This document shows, one piece after another, positions 1-9,464 of a DNA stretch of 64,000 nt. This DNA comes from Sthenelais limicola (taxonomy: Eukaryota; Annelida; Polychaeta; Phyllodocida; Sigalionidae), in the NCBI GenBank assembly GCA_942159475.1, contig OW804095.1, positions 153,382,517-153,446,516 on the forward strand, given 5' to 3'. How positions within the stretch are numbered: the stretch's first letter is position 1; every line of letters starts with the position of its first letter. A program made the translations under genes and the position numbers. The notes under the pieces were generated by a model. The model saw nothing but the letters and a program-made list of their open reading frames with translations, ran no database searches and was not told the DNA's origin.

Positions 1-48
1 TAAGATATGATTTTTTTATCTGATCTGAGAGGTTCTGAGCCTCAACTG
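1..48. mobile_element. Family A inverted-repeat element, terminal fragment
   Basis: The first bases carry the family A terminal block (ATCTGATCTGAGAGG then TCTGAGCCT) in the subfamily that uses 'ctgagcct' rather than 'tttgggcct' at its end. The rest of the copy would lie upstream of the window. Confidence 0.5.
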
Positions 49-684
49 TGTATGTTCGAATTGATGGATATATATTTATACATTAATAAATGATACCATC
101 CACAATATAAAATAATCATCTCTTCTCATCAGAGTTAAATATTAATGAAGCAGGTGTAGAAGCTAGGCTGTGTTTACCACAGACTCTTTCCTTCCTAATG
201 TAATATCTCCTGTTTTAATCTAAAGCATAAAACATGAAATGGACTGCAGGCTGTTTATAACTTTAGAGGGAGATAATATGTCAACCAACATCAGTTGAGA
301 TCCACATTTTCCACCCCAGAGCAAAATTTCAAGAAAGGTTGAAATGTGGGATGGGCTTACAACGGTCTGTTTACTACTGAATCAGCTTTGTCTTCTTGCT
401 AAAAGCATAACAGATAAAAAGGATAACACGTGGATTTAGATGGATATCCGACAGGCAAGTACTTATCAACAGCTTTAATAGAAAGTGCCACTTCGCAGCA
501 AGGAGCTAAATTGAAAGTTTGTTGGTGTTTTTTTTTAAAAGTTTGTGCTGTAGGAACAGTCTCATTTATATTGGATGGAATTCTACCAACTACTATGGAT
601 ATCACTATTATTTTCGATTCGGTTCTTCTTGGTTTGTGTGACGCATAGAGTACTCAAATGAGTTTTGTTTGACTTTCTTTATTG

Positions 685-736
685 CCTATATGTTCCGACG
701 TTTCGAACTACTCAGTAGCTCTTCTTCAGGGATAGG
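685..736 (-). ncRNA. Hammerhead ribozyme motif of Penelope-like type
   Basis: Read on the minus strand, the segment has CCTATCC, then CTGAAGA, an A, a 7-bp stem (GAGCTAC with GTAGTTC, one G-T wobble, TGA loop), then GAAAC-GTC, then GGA...TAGG. CTGANGA and GAAA are the two conserved hammerhead core boxes. The flanking TCC/GGA and CCTA/TAGG can pair as stem I around an internal loop. The very short ACGT in place of stem III is the form known from Penelope-like retroelements, thought to cleave as dimers. No Penelope ORF is visible next to it, so it is probably a remnant of an element's terminal repeat. Confidence 0.72.
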
Positions 737-769
737 ATAAGAAGTCTCATTTATATTCGCCTGCTTTAT

Positions 770-1260
770 GGGTCAAGTCGCCTAGAAATGTACAATTGGC
801 AGCTCTATAATTTCATTAACATGCTACGTTAGACTGAAAATGATAAACTAAACTAACTGAATCTAAAAAGCTGATCGTATTATATTATATTATTATATTA
901 TACTCACTTTGCTATTAACGTGTATTATCATATGTGTCCTATTGAATGTGTTAGTTAGTCTGCTAGTTAATTTTGTAACCTGTTAAAAAATGTAGACTGC
1001 AGCAGCAGGTAGAAGGCCGCAAATGTTCTTGTGTTACCTGTTCTCGGCTGTTTTATTGTTAATCATGTCTTGAGATGCTGGATAAATAAAATCTTAAAAA
1101 AAACAAAAAACATCAGGAACACTTAAGTATATCTGGTATTCACGATCGTGATGATTCAAGGATTCTGTTCTGTGATATTCAAACCTCATTTTTGTCTTAA
1201 ATTATTGTTATTTGAGAAGATTGGTGAAGGTCAAGTGTACATTCTCTGATTGCCTAACCC
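770..1260. mobile_element. Family C inverted-repeat element with internal insertion
   Basis: The left end (GGGTCAAGTCGCC, then AAATGTACAATTGGCAG) and the right end (GTGTACATTCTCTGA, then CCTAACCC) match the family C termini. The copy is about 490 bp instead of about 235 bp. Its middle holds unrelated AT-rich sequence that ends in an A-rich tract after AATAAAATC near 1085-1110, which suggests a retroposed insertion inside the element. Confidence 0.6.
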
Positions 1261-2123
1261 ATATACATGTATAGAAGGAACTAACAAATGGATCGTTAAC
1301 GACCCCATGATATGATCAGTGTTTGATCAATGAAATTACAAAAATCAATTAACATCAAGCTGATGTCTATATGCAATAGCAAATACAGACGTCAGCGGAG
1401 ATCAGGTCAGCGGATAGATGATTATAATATCAGAAGGATATAATACATCAACCACTTGAGTTAAAAACAACACATTCCAGCAAAGAGCTACAATTGAAGG
1501 AACTAGATAGATGTTAATGGGGGATGGGTTAACCACAAAGCAAACACTATAAATGTACTTCCTAACATATAGACTCTGTTTATAGTATACAATATGAGAT
1601 ATTAGGCTTGTAAGGCCGAACCAATCAGGTAATATCAGGTAACAATGATGAAACTAATTGAAAAGACTCTAAAGACTGTTGTGTAACCTATGTATTAACT
1701 GTTGACTATATACTGGTTACTGCAGATCTAGACCAAGTAAACACGGGTAGACGGAAGAACTGCCACCTATATACACCTGTAGAAAGCTTGTGTAACTATT
1801 ATGACGTAGAAATAAAGATAACTAATAATGATATATATAAGTAGACCTATATATATATAGATATATATCAACTACTACAGACTTATTGCAGACTTAAGTC
1901 GAAACCACCACCTTCCAGCAGACCCTAATAGGGGATTTGCATAGCCGCCATTTTGTATCTTGATTCGCATGGAATTATGGGACTAATGGTACAGAGTAAA
2001 ATCTATAGAAAACATGTTATGTTCAGCATGAAATATTTATCAATGCTCTAATGTCATGTGTATGTCAGATTTAAACTGAATCCATCCCAACATGCAAAGT
2101 AATACACATGCGCAGTGAGACAT

Positions 2124-2829
2124 GCAAACTCCCCATTACAAGTCTAACAAGGTAGATGTTAAGGAGGGAGGCGTGAATGGGGGATGGGTTTACTACAACT
2201 CCCCTATTACAAGTCTAACAAGGTAGATGTTAAGGAGGGAGGTGTGAATGGGGGATGGGTTTACTACAACTCCCCTATTACAAGTCTAACAAGGTAGATG
2301 TTAAGGAGGGAGGTGTGAATGAGGGATGGGTTTACTACAACTCCCCTATTGTGAGTCTAACAAGGTAGATGTGAAGGAGGGAGGTGTGAATGGGGGATGG
2401 GTTTACTACAACTCCCCTATTACAAGTCTAACAAGGTAGATGTTAAGGAGGGAGGCGTGAATGGGGGATGGGTTTACTACAACTCCCCTATTACAAGTCT
2501 AACAAGGTAGATGTTGAGGAGGGAGGTGTGAATGAGGGATGGGTTTACTACAACTCCCCTATTATGATTCTAACAAGGTAGATGTTGAGGAGGGAGGTGT
2601 GAATGGGGGGTGGGTTTACTACAACTCCCCTATTACAAGTCTAACAAGGTAGATGTTAAGGAGGGAGGTGTGAATGGGGGATGGGTTTACTACAACTCCC
2701 CTATTACAAGTCTAACAAGGTAGATGTTAAGGAGGGAGGTGTGAATGGGGGATGGGTTTACTACAACTCCCCTATTACAAGTCTAACAAGGTAGATGTTA
2801 AGGAGGGAGGTGTGAATGGGGGATGGGTC
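2124..2829. repeat. 71-bp minisatellite, about 10 copies
   Basis: A 71-bp unit (AACTCCCCTATTACAAG ... GGATGGGTTTACTAC) repeats head to tail about ten times with few differences (TTAAGG/TTGAGG, GGCGTG/GGTGTG, ATTACAAG/ATTGTGAG). Diverged single units resembling it occur near 270-360 and 1440-1545, which may show the sequence the array grew from. Open frames that run through it are by-products of the period. Confidence 0.92.
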
Positions 2830-4050
2830 TTACAAGCCATCAGCTCGTTTGAAGCATCACATGGCAAAGGTGAATTGCTGCCTCGGTTGCTCGGAGCGAC
2901 TCGGAGTAACTCTTTAAAATGTGAGAACCTCATTTGGCAATGGATGCAGGAGCTGTCAAGATGAATACAAAGTTGCTTAACTAAGGAAGGCAGAGATTTA
3001 ACGAGCTCGGATCTGATAAAGGACGGGAGGGAAGTAATTATCATTCTCCCAGTTGTTGGAATGACTTCTGTAGTTGTCAGCAATTCAAGGATTGTTGGCA
3101 CAAATCGATGGAAAAGCTTAGAAACTGATGCCTCCTCCTCCACCACTTCCACCAGTCTAGATCTGCCTGCCAGAAGGTCTAATGAAGCCAGGGTTATATT
3201 ATACCTCCCACTCTAAACTTGCTAATCACTGATAAGCATGTTTGATACCACTTTATCCATGGGCGCTAGTGATAAAGAATGAATAATTATTGGGACCAAA
3301 GCTTCACGTGTGGAGTTTATGGTATATTTACAGTGCTTTCTTGTAATGGAACTAGAACAGGTATTACCGCATAGAGACAGTTGAATGTATGTATGACGGT
3401 TATGTGAGATTCGCCATCATCATTCGCCTCCTGAATATTATTTCAGACCAAAGCTACTCTTGTGGACTTAATTGTATATTTACAGTGTTTATTAAGAAAT
3501 GAAACTAGACTAGATATCGAAGCACAAAGGCAGTTGAATATATTTTTATTATGTTGGATTCGCCTCTTAAATATTGTCAGTTTATCATCAGAAGATTAAT
3601 GAAGACAAACGTGAAATCAGAGATTTTTTTTTTGTAATTTGGATTATATTAAGTTTGTATCCTTAATAGAAGAACAGATTATATATATTAATAAATCAAG
3701 TATATTATTATCTAATAATTGACATGTAGTATCCGTAATTTCAGGGTTACTGACTAAAACAATCGAGGAGATGTACCCAAGAAATAGAATAATAAAAACG
3801 TTTTGAAATCAAATCAATTATCGATTTGTATATATTTTGAGTCATTGTATGCATTTAGAGAACAGGTGATGACTTGTTTGTAGCACGGAGAAAGACAATT
3901 AATTCACGCAGAGGAATATAATTAATCTATTTATAGCAGGGCGTGATAGATAGGGTCCTCTTCGTTAATTACACACCAACTCTTCGTGAAAGTAACATCA
4001 TTGTCAAATGCATGAGATCAAGATAAGATCATATATAAGTAACAATAGAT
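2830..4050. other. No gene seen
   Basis: AT-rich intronic sequence. A minus-strand frame of 125 codons crosses 2775-3152, but more than a third of it is minisatellite and the remainder matches no family I know. Nothing else is supported. Confidence 0.5.
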
Positions 4051-4242
4051 CAGTATAGGCTCACAGCCTCTCAGATTAGATAAGAATGGTATTTTAATTA
4101 TTGGACGCTTACTGTGCTACTGGCTTTCCTGGCCCAGGAGTAGGAATACTAATTAGATTCTAATGGCAATTTGCGGTCCTAATGAGATTCTAATGGCATT
4201 TTGCGGTTTGGAGCGAGAGGCTTTCCCCCAGTTTGAAGGGAC
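4051..4242. mobile_element. Family A element
   Basis: It starts with CAGTATAGGCTCACAG and carries the family landmarks AGATAAGAATGG, TTGGACGC, GGCTTTCCTGGCCC and GAGCGAGAGGCTTTCC. The final TCTGAGCCTAGACTG is missing, so the right end is truncated. Confidence 0.75.
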
Positions 4243-4655
4243 TGAGATCAACTAAAAAATATTTTTTTAAAAAAAACAAAAAAACTCTCCTGTCCATCCG
4301 TAATTAGGTGAGAACATAGCTTTCACACATGTGTCTCGTATAATGACATTGCACTAAGCTGTGGTTTAGTGAGTGGTGGGAAGGGTGGGTGCTTTGTCCT
4401 TGCTGATGGGATTAAGTATTTAGTGCCATTCACGCCGTATGTTCGATAATCCTACACCCGCTGCTATGTAAACACGAGGACGGACTCTTCTCACCTCCAG
4501 CTGTATACAGCTCTAGCTTCCACCATCTAGATTAGATAAGCTGCTACCGGGGAACGCGATGATAGACAAGGTAGAAACTGATACGCATCATACGGTGTCG
4601 ATGTCCATATATACCACAACCGATTTTCAGAAGTTGGGCAAAATTAGTCCATGCA

Positions 4656-4710
4656 TAGACAAATCATTCGTCCCCTAGTACCCCAAGCGGGACTCGGACA
4701 GCTGAGCAGG
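4656..4710 (+). mobile_element. Ultrashort (about 55 bp) insertion with 12-bp target duplication, copy 1
   Basis: A 55-bp segment (TAGACAAATCATTCG ... GACAGCTGAGCAGG) is flanked on both sides by the identical 12-mer TTAGTCCATGCA. The same core recurs at about 37207-37264 with a different 12-bp flanking repeat. No inverted termini and no A-tail are present. Long target duplications suggest retroposition of a small RNA or the extreme 3' end of a SINE or LINE. The parent is unknown. Confidence 0.6.
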
Positions 4711-5211
4711 TTAGTCCATGCACAGAAGCGATATGGCAAATATGAAAGGGTTTGAGTTTTATGCGATATGAAACATCTTTTTTTACCCCCCCCCCCCCCC
4801 AAACCCCCATCAGTAAACTTCATAAAATCAAAACTTTGGAGAACGATAAGGCATGTGTTGCTACTAAATGTATTTTATGAAAAGTCAGTTTTTCCCATAA
4901 TATGATATATGTTACACATGTTCCTTAACTTGGTTGTTGCTGCATGTTGCACGTGTCGCAAGTCATATCGCAACAGTCATATCGCACCAGTGGGGACCGG
5001 CTTTAAGTGGTTCATTACAGCCTGATAATGTTGTCATTTCTTGTAGGGGGAGGATCGGGCCTGATTGATTGCTGAGTATGTTGGGTTATCATTTTCCTAT
5101 TGAATGGATTCCAATTACCAATCACCAAGCTATCCAAACATTAGGACCTGGCTCCAATTATAGTTATAACAGAGTAAATTGGGCTGGCAGGTGTACTGGA
5201 AGAGGAGAGTG

Positions 5212-5418
5212 CAGTCTAGGCCCAAAGTTGAAAGAGTCCCTTAAAACGGAGGGAAAGCCTCTCGCCTCAAACCTCAAAGTACCATTATAATTCCATTAAG
5301 ACCGCAAAATGTCATTATATTCCCATTAGAACGCCTAGTCCTAGGCCAGGAAACCGACTAGCGAAGTAGGCGTCTAATCACTGATTCTTATCTGATCTGA
5401 GGGTTTGGACCTAGACTG
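5212..5418. mobile_element. Family A element, near full length (207 bp)
   Basis: A good reference copy. It begins CAGTCTAGGCCCAAAG and ends TTTGGACCTAGACTG, giving terminal inverted repeats of about 14 bp, with GAGAGGC-type boxes next to them. There is no coding capacity. No convincing target duplication flanks this copy. Confidence 0.85.
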
Positions 5419-6094
5419 TTCACGAGTAGCTCGTGGCTGACTTTTTCCCACTGAATCGACTTGAAATTCTTCTAAAAACTGACAATAGCAGCAACATATT
5501 GATAAGTTCATACCTATGGAATGAATAATGAATGGATCAGGAACAAGATTTGGGGTCGATTTAGCCCGGAATATAACCATGCGCAGTCACACCTCAAAGG
5601 TGGTGTTACAATAGAGTGGATGCTGGTCATGTTGGCTAACAGGCAATGTAGCGTTACTGGGGAATATATTATGTAGATCTGTCATTGGTTTGGTATACAG
5701 TGTAACAGCTGACAACGTGATCTAATCTAAACAAGTGCATTTTCACCCGAAATCTCTTGTCAATAAACATGTTTTTTTAAAAAAAACCAAAAACGCAGTC
5801 AAAGCTACATTTTCACCTAACATTATTACATTATTCCGCCCCTAAAATGTCTACTTTTTGTTCAATTCTTTTCCTACCATTTGACAAAAGTGTAAGAGGA
5901 ATTTGATTTTTACTGCAGGGATCCATGCAGAGTTACATATAACCATATAGGGAGCATCCCAGTGTTAAACTGTAAGGTGGTGAAGAGATAGATATACACA
6001 TAGAAGAGCTGTGAGGGTTGCTGCCTGGGAAGGTAAACAAGGCAGTTAATGCCACGAACAAACAATGCAAACCTCGCGGGTCACGTCAGCCTTT

Positions 6095-6400
6095 ATTATG
6101 TTATATTGTAATGTACATCTGAGGGGGTGAGGGGAAGGGGAAGGGTGGGTGGGTGGGTGGGGCGGAGGGGGAGGTGAAGGGGAAGGAATTATGATATATT
6201 GTAATGTACATCTGAGGGCTAGAGGGGAGGGGGTAGGGTGGGTGGGGGCGGAGGGGGAGGTGAGGGGGAGGGAATGTGAGAGAGGAAGGGAGAGGGGGAG
6301 AGAGAGAGAGGGGGAGGGAGTCACAGACAGAGGGAGAGAGGGAAAGAGGAGAGGGAGACCCGAGAGAGAGAGAGAGAGAGAGGGGGGGCGGGGGGGGGGG
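6095..6400. repeat. G-rich tandem duplication and GA tract
   Basis: A unit of about 90 bp containing ATTGTAATGTACATCTGAG and a G-rich block occurs twice. It is followed by GAGA-type simple repeat ending in a poly(G) run. The first copy holds GGGTGGGTGGGTGGGTGGGG (about 6145-6164), a textbook G-quadruplex pattern on the plus strand. Long frames on both strands here are low-complexity artefacts. Confidence 0.85.
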
Positions 6401-8877
6401 GAGATAACGTCCCACTTATCAACCCCAGTGGTCACAGGATACGCAATACACATTTAACGAATAAAATGAAGCACTTCCATGAAGAGGTCATACAGGGGTA
6501 GAGGGGGAGGGGGGGGGATCCCAGTGACCAGCATCTTTCTCCACCGACCTCGACCTCTGTCCATTTCCCCTATGCATTCACTTCATCATAATACTCGCGG
6601 TGCAATGCACAACGTCCTCAATAGGCCAGCCTAGCAATTAACATAAGTAAATGTAAGCAGGTTGTATAACTAACCAACAACCAACAATAACAGTTGTTGC
6701 AGGCAACGGTAGCAGCAGCTTCTGTACTGGGTGGTGGCATCTAACAACCTCTCCAGGACTAACAGAACATGACTTAACCTTAAGAACTAGGATTGATGAA
6801 ATAAAGTTGCTATGTTTAAAAAAAAAACACCTCAAGAACTAATTCACATGACAATATAAAAACCTCTTTGTATTATTAATTTTCTGGAAAATAATGGCCT
6901 TTTGGGATGGGTGGGATAGTGGAGACCAGGGAGCTCCCCTCCTGGACACTGTGGTGGTATAATGGTAGAGGAGGAGGAGGAGGAGGAAGAGGAAGGTTGC
7001 ATGCAGGTACTGTTGGTACCAATCAATAACCCACCACCCACCTGACTATCCAACTAGCTAACACTACCACTACAGGCAAGGTCATAAAGATACCTCCTGC
7101 AGGCTGAGCATGTTGAATTAATCCCAACCACTGCTAGTGCTTCATTATATATTGAAAACATAAAATAAAAGCATTACGTGATGAAGGAGGAGCGGGTTTC
7201 TAAATCTGGTCCCAGCTCTCAGCTCCAAACAGTCGCATTTGGAGATGAATTATTCGTGCTGCAATTTCTCCTTGCCATAGCAACTTCTAAAAAGACCTGA
7301 GGGTGGAAGGGATATCCCCTTATAGAGTTCATACTGAGGTTGCATTGCCACCATAAATGCAGTGTTTCGGCCTTGATTAGAGAGAGAGAGAGGCGGGGCT
7401 GCGTGGGACGTTAGGAAACTCGATTAGTGCACTAAAGGTAATTTGTTTCTCTCACCCTGGCCAGTGACTCAGTGTGTAACTAGATAAATAGAATCCATAT
7501 ACAATAAGGCTCCTTTACTTGTGGATGTGGGAGGAGGACGGATACGCCAGTATCAGATGTACATCAGAGAAGAGCAATCTCTCTGTAACCATATCACTTG
7601 GGTAAATAAAAGCTAAACATATAAACAAAGCTACTTTTTAGGTAGGCACCGGAGCAACCAACTTCATCTCTTTCGTTGAGTTCGCTGTCCTTGGCCGTAT
7701 AAATAAAGTTGTTTATTCTATGAAGGAGAAACTTCAAAATATCCTTATTTCTAAGTTGGCACCATCACATAGGAAGCGCATCCTCGCTATTGGAGTGTAA
7801 TTGGACCTCAGGTTCGACGACCGCACTATCATAAGGTACGGACCGGCTTTAAAAATAGCTACAAAAATATTATTGATTCCTTCTACCAACCACTTCACAG
7901 GAGTATGTCAGCTTCGGACAAAAATTAGATCTCAAACTTTAAGTAGGACTAGAGCTCTTCAATCGATGCTCCTGGTATCATAATAGATAAGAGGGCACTA
8001 CTCATATAAATGTAGGTGAAAATACAAGAGTTATTGCTTTGCTCATGGGACTGAATACATATTCCACAACATAGCCTCATAGGTCTATATGTTTAGCTAC
8101 TTCCCTTTGCCTATGGTTAGTGATGTCGGTCAATCTTTCTTATCTTATCACTGGGGCACTCGAAGATAAAATGCTGAGTAAGTTGCCTAAAATGGATTGA
8201 TCCAAACCATCGGACGTAAGCTACCATAGCAGTCAATGGTAACCTTTGAATGGTAGAGATTTTGACTGAGTCCCACGAATGAGCAAGTACCGGATAATGG
8301 ATTTGCTCACAGTGTTCTGCTAGTTGCTCTTACACAAGCTTGAGCCAGCAAAACACAACCACCTCCCCTCCCGTGAGCGCTCGGTCATTCACTCGCTCAG
8401 TCACAACTCCCCCACTCAGTCTCCACACCTTAGAAAGTGCCACTCCCACTTTTCTTTCCACTGGATGAAGAATTGCTTGCTGCCAATCTCTGGTACCGGG
8501 CCGGGGGTTGACTTGATCAAGCACACGAGACTTTAATGGTATTTAAATTGAGATGGGATCAGAATGTAGAGTGGTTAATTGATCAGAGGTCGGTGGTCCT
8601 GAAGTTGATTGTTATTCCATGATGGCATGGTGGTTGGCAGAGGTACTAGGCATCACCAGGTAGGTCTACTACCGGCAAGTTGACCCGGTTCGGCTTGATT
8701 GCAACTGTTGGCGCAGGTGAGTGTGAGTGAGTGAGAGAGAGACTGAATCGTACATCTCACCTGTATGCCTTGATCAGAACAAGCGCTGGCTATCAAAGGT
8801 CCTGGGATGGATCGCCAACAGGCACACAAGTACAATGCCAATATTTCTTGACAAAACAATGTTTACTTTACACTTAC
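6401..8877. other. No gene seen
   Basis: Intronic sequence with short A/G-rich tracts. Around 7640-7980 two short frames (about 45 and 60 codons, separated by a stop) look faintly protein-like, but I recognise no family. They could be decayed transposon sequence. Confidence 0.45.
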
Positions 8878-9036
8878 CAGATTGAGAACAGTTTCCACGA
8901 CATCCTTGTTTGACACCTGTCCCACTTTTATCAATCCGATCAGGACGCCGAATTTAAGCTCGTCGTTCCCCGACATTTTTAGAACATCATGTGCAGACTT
9001 CACCTCACTTCCTTCTTCGTTAGTGGTATCCGCCAT
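8878..9036 (-). CDS. Neurobeachin/LRBA-family protein, first coding exon (53 codons)
   Basis: On the minus strand, ATG at 9036-9034 in a strong context (ACCATGG) opens 53 codons ending at a CTG|GTAAGT donor, phase 0. Residues 28-53 (ELKFGVLIGLIKVGQVSNKD then VVETVLNL) match the first conserved block of neurobeachin and LRBA, where the next residues would be Leu-Val-Gly-Gly. The upstream 27 residues are acidic and not conserved, as is usual for these proteins. Neurobeachin/LRBA are very large BEACH-domain scaffolds with a ConA-like domain, PH-BEACH and WD40 repeats, acting in vesicle trafficking and protein kinase A anchoring. An in-frame ATG eight codons upstream (9060) has a poorer context. 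Only this exon lies in the window. The gene diverges head to head from the septin. Protostomes usually have one gene for the NBEA/LRBA pair, so I assign neither symbol. Confidence 0.85.
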
Positions 9037-9425
9037 GGTAATCGATCGTATGCTATCCAATAATCACCTGGAATGTTTGATTTCGGCGATTGGGTATGCA
9101 TAAGCAGCTTACCAAATCAGCAATAAGAGTCACTGACTACGACGGCAGGTGTCCGCCATAGTGGCAACTGCTTGTGTGTTCGTAGCACCGCGCAGGTAGG
9201 CGTGGACTCGGTTTAATTATATTTTTTTGGTCATTTAATCCCCAACCACCAAGAATAAATTAACATAGAAATAAACGTTACACTATAGCCGATTTAATGC
9301 TACAAAATTGCCATTTTTCTAGGGCGTTCAATGTTTATTTTCTCTATCGCAGCAGTCCCGCACTCGTAACTTCCGGCAGTAATAGCTTCCGCCATTGTAA
9401 CGCTCGAAGAGAAAAAACTGTCAAT
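9037..9425. promoter_or_regulatory. Bidirectional promoter between the neurobeachin-like and septin genes
   Basis: Only 389 bp separate the two divergent start codons. CCAAT boxes are seen at 9057-9061 (plus) and 9089-9093 (minus). An ETS-like ACTTCCGGC is at 9369-9377. YY1-like CCGCCAT occurs at 9153-9159 and 9389-9395, with a third copy overlapping the minus start codon (9030-9036). I see no TATA box at a sensible position for either gene, which fits a housekeeping-type promoter. Transcription start sites cannot be placed by eye. Confidence 0.65.
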
Positions 9426-9464
9426 ATGTCTGCGGTAGATGTACAGAAAATGCCTGTCAGGAAG
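9426..9464 (+). CDS. SEPT6-group septin, coding exon 1 (13 codons)
   Basis: ATG at 9426 opens MSAVDVQKMPVRK and stops at an AAG|GTAAGA donor, phase 0. The phase matches exon 2 exactly. The residues themselves are not diagnostic; septin N-termini vary before the conserved [18 protein letters not shown] block. An A at -3 supports this start. A longer in-frame option from 9297 would add 43 residues of unseptin-like sequence and is less likely. The promoter is shared with the divergent neurobeachin-like gene. Confidence 0.72.

Larger units (their letters stand above)
1..8877 (-). other. Inferred intron 1 of the neurobeachin/LRBA-like gene
   Basis: This is everything downstream, on the minus strand, of the splice donor that ends the neurobeachin-like first exon (GT complementing bases 8876-8877). 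The next family exon should begin with a Val-Gly-Gly motif, and I found nothing like it on the minus strand here. The intron therefore appears to run out of the window. It holds repeats and no other supported gene. The extent is inference; the donor is seen directly. Confidence 0.7.

Noticed and set aside
2124..2829. CRISPR-like array
   Set aside because: Units are contiguous tandem repeats with no unique spacers, and the DNA is eukaryotic.
2775..3152. 125-codon minus-strand open frame
   Set aside because: Its 3' third is the 71-bp minisatellite read in reverse and the rest matches no family; no splice or promoter support.
6046..6457. Long Pro/Ser/Leu and Gly/Glu frames on both strands
   Set aside because: Products of G-rich and GA simple repeats; the same applies to the frames at 20262-20618, 45267-45527, 46263-46838 and 59472-60138.
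7801..7983. 60-codon frame following another short frame at about 7660-7800
   Set aside because: Separated by stops, no recognisable product; at most decayed transposon sequence.
9297..9425. Longer septin N-terminus from 9297
   Set aside because: The 43 extra residues are Cys/Phe-rich and unseptin-like, and they overlap the likely promoter sites.
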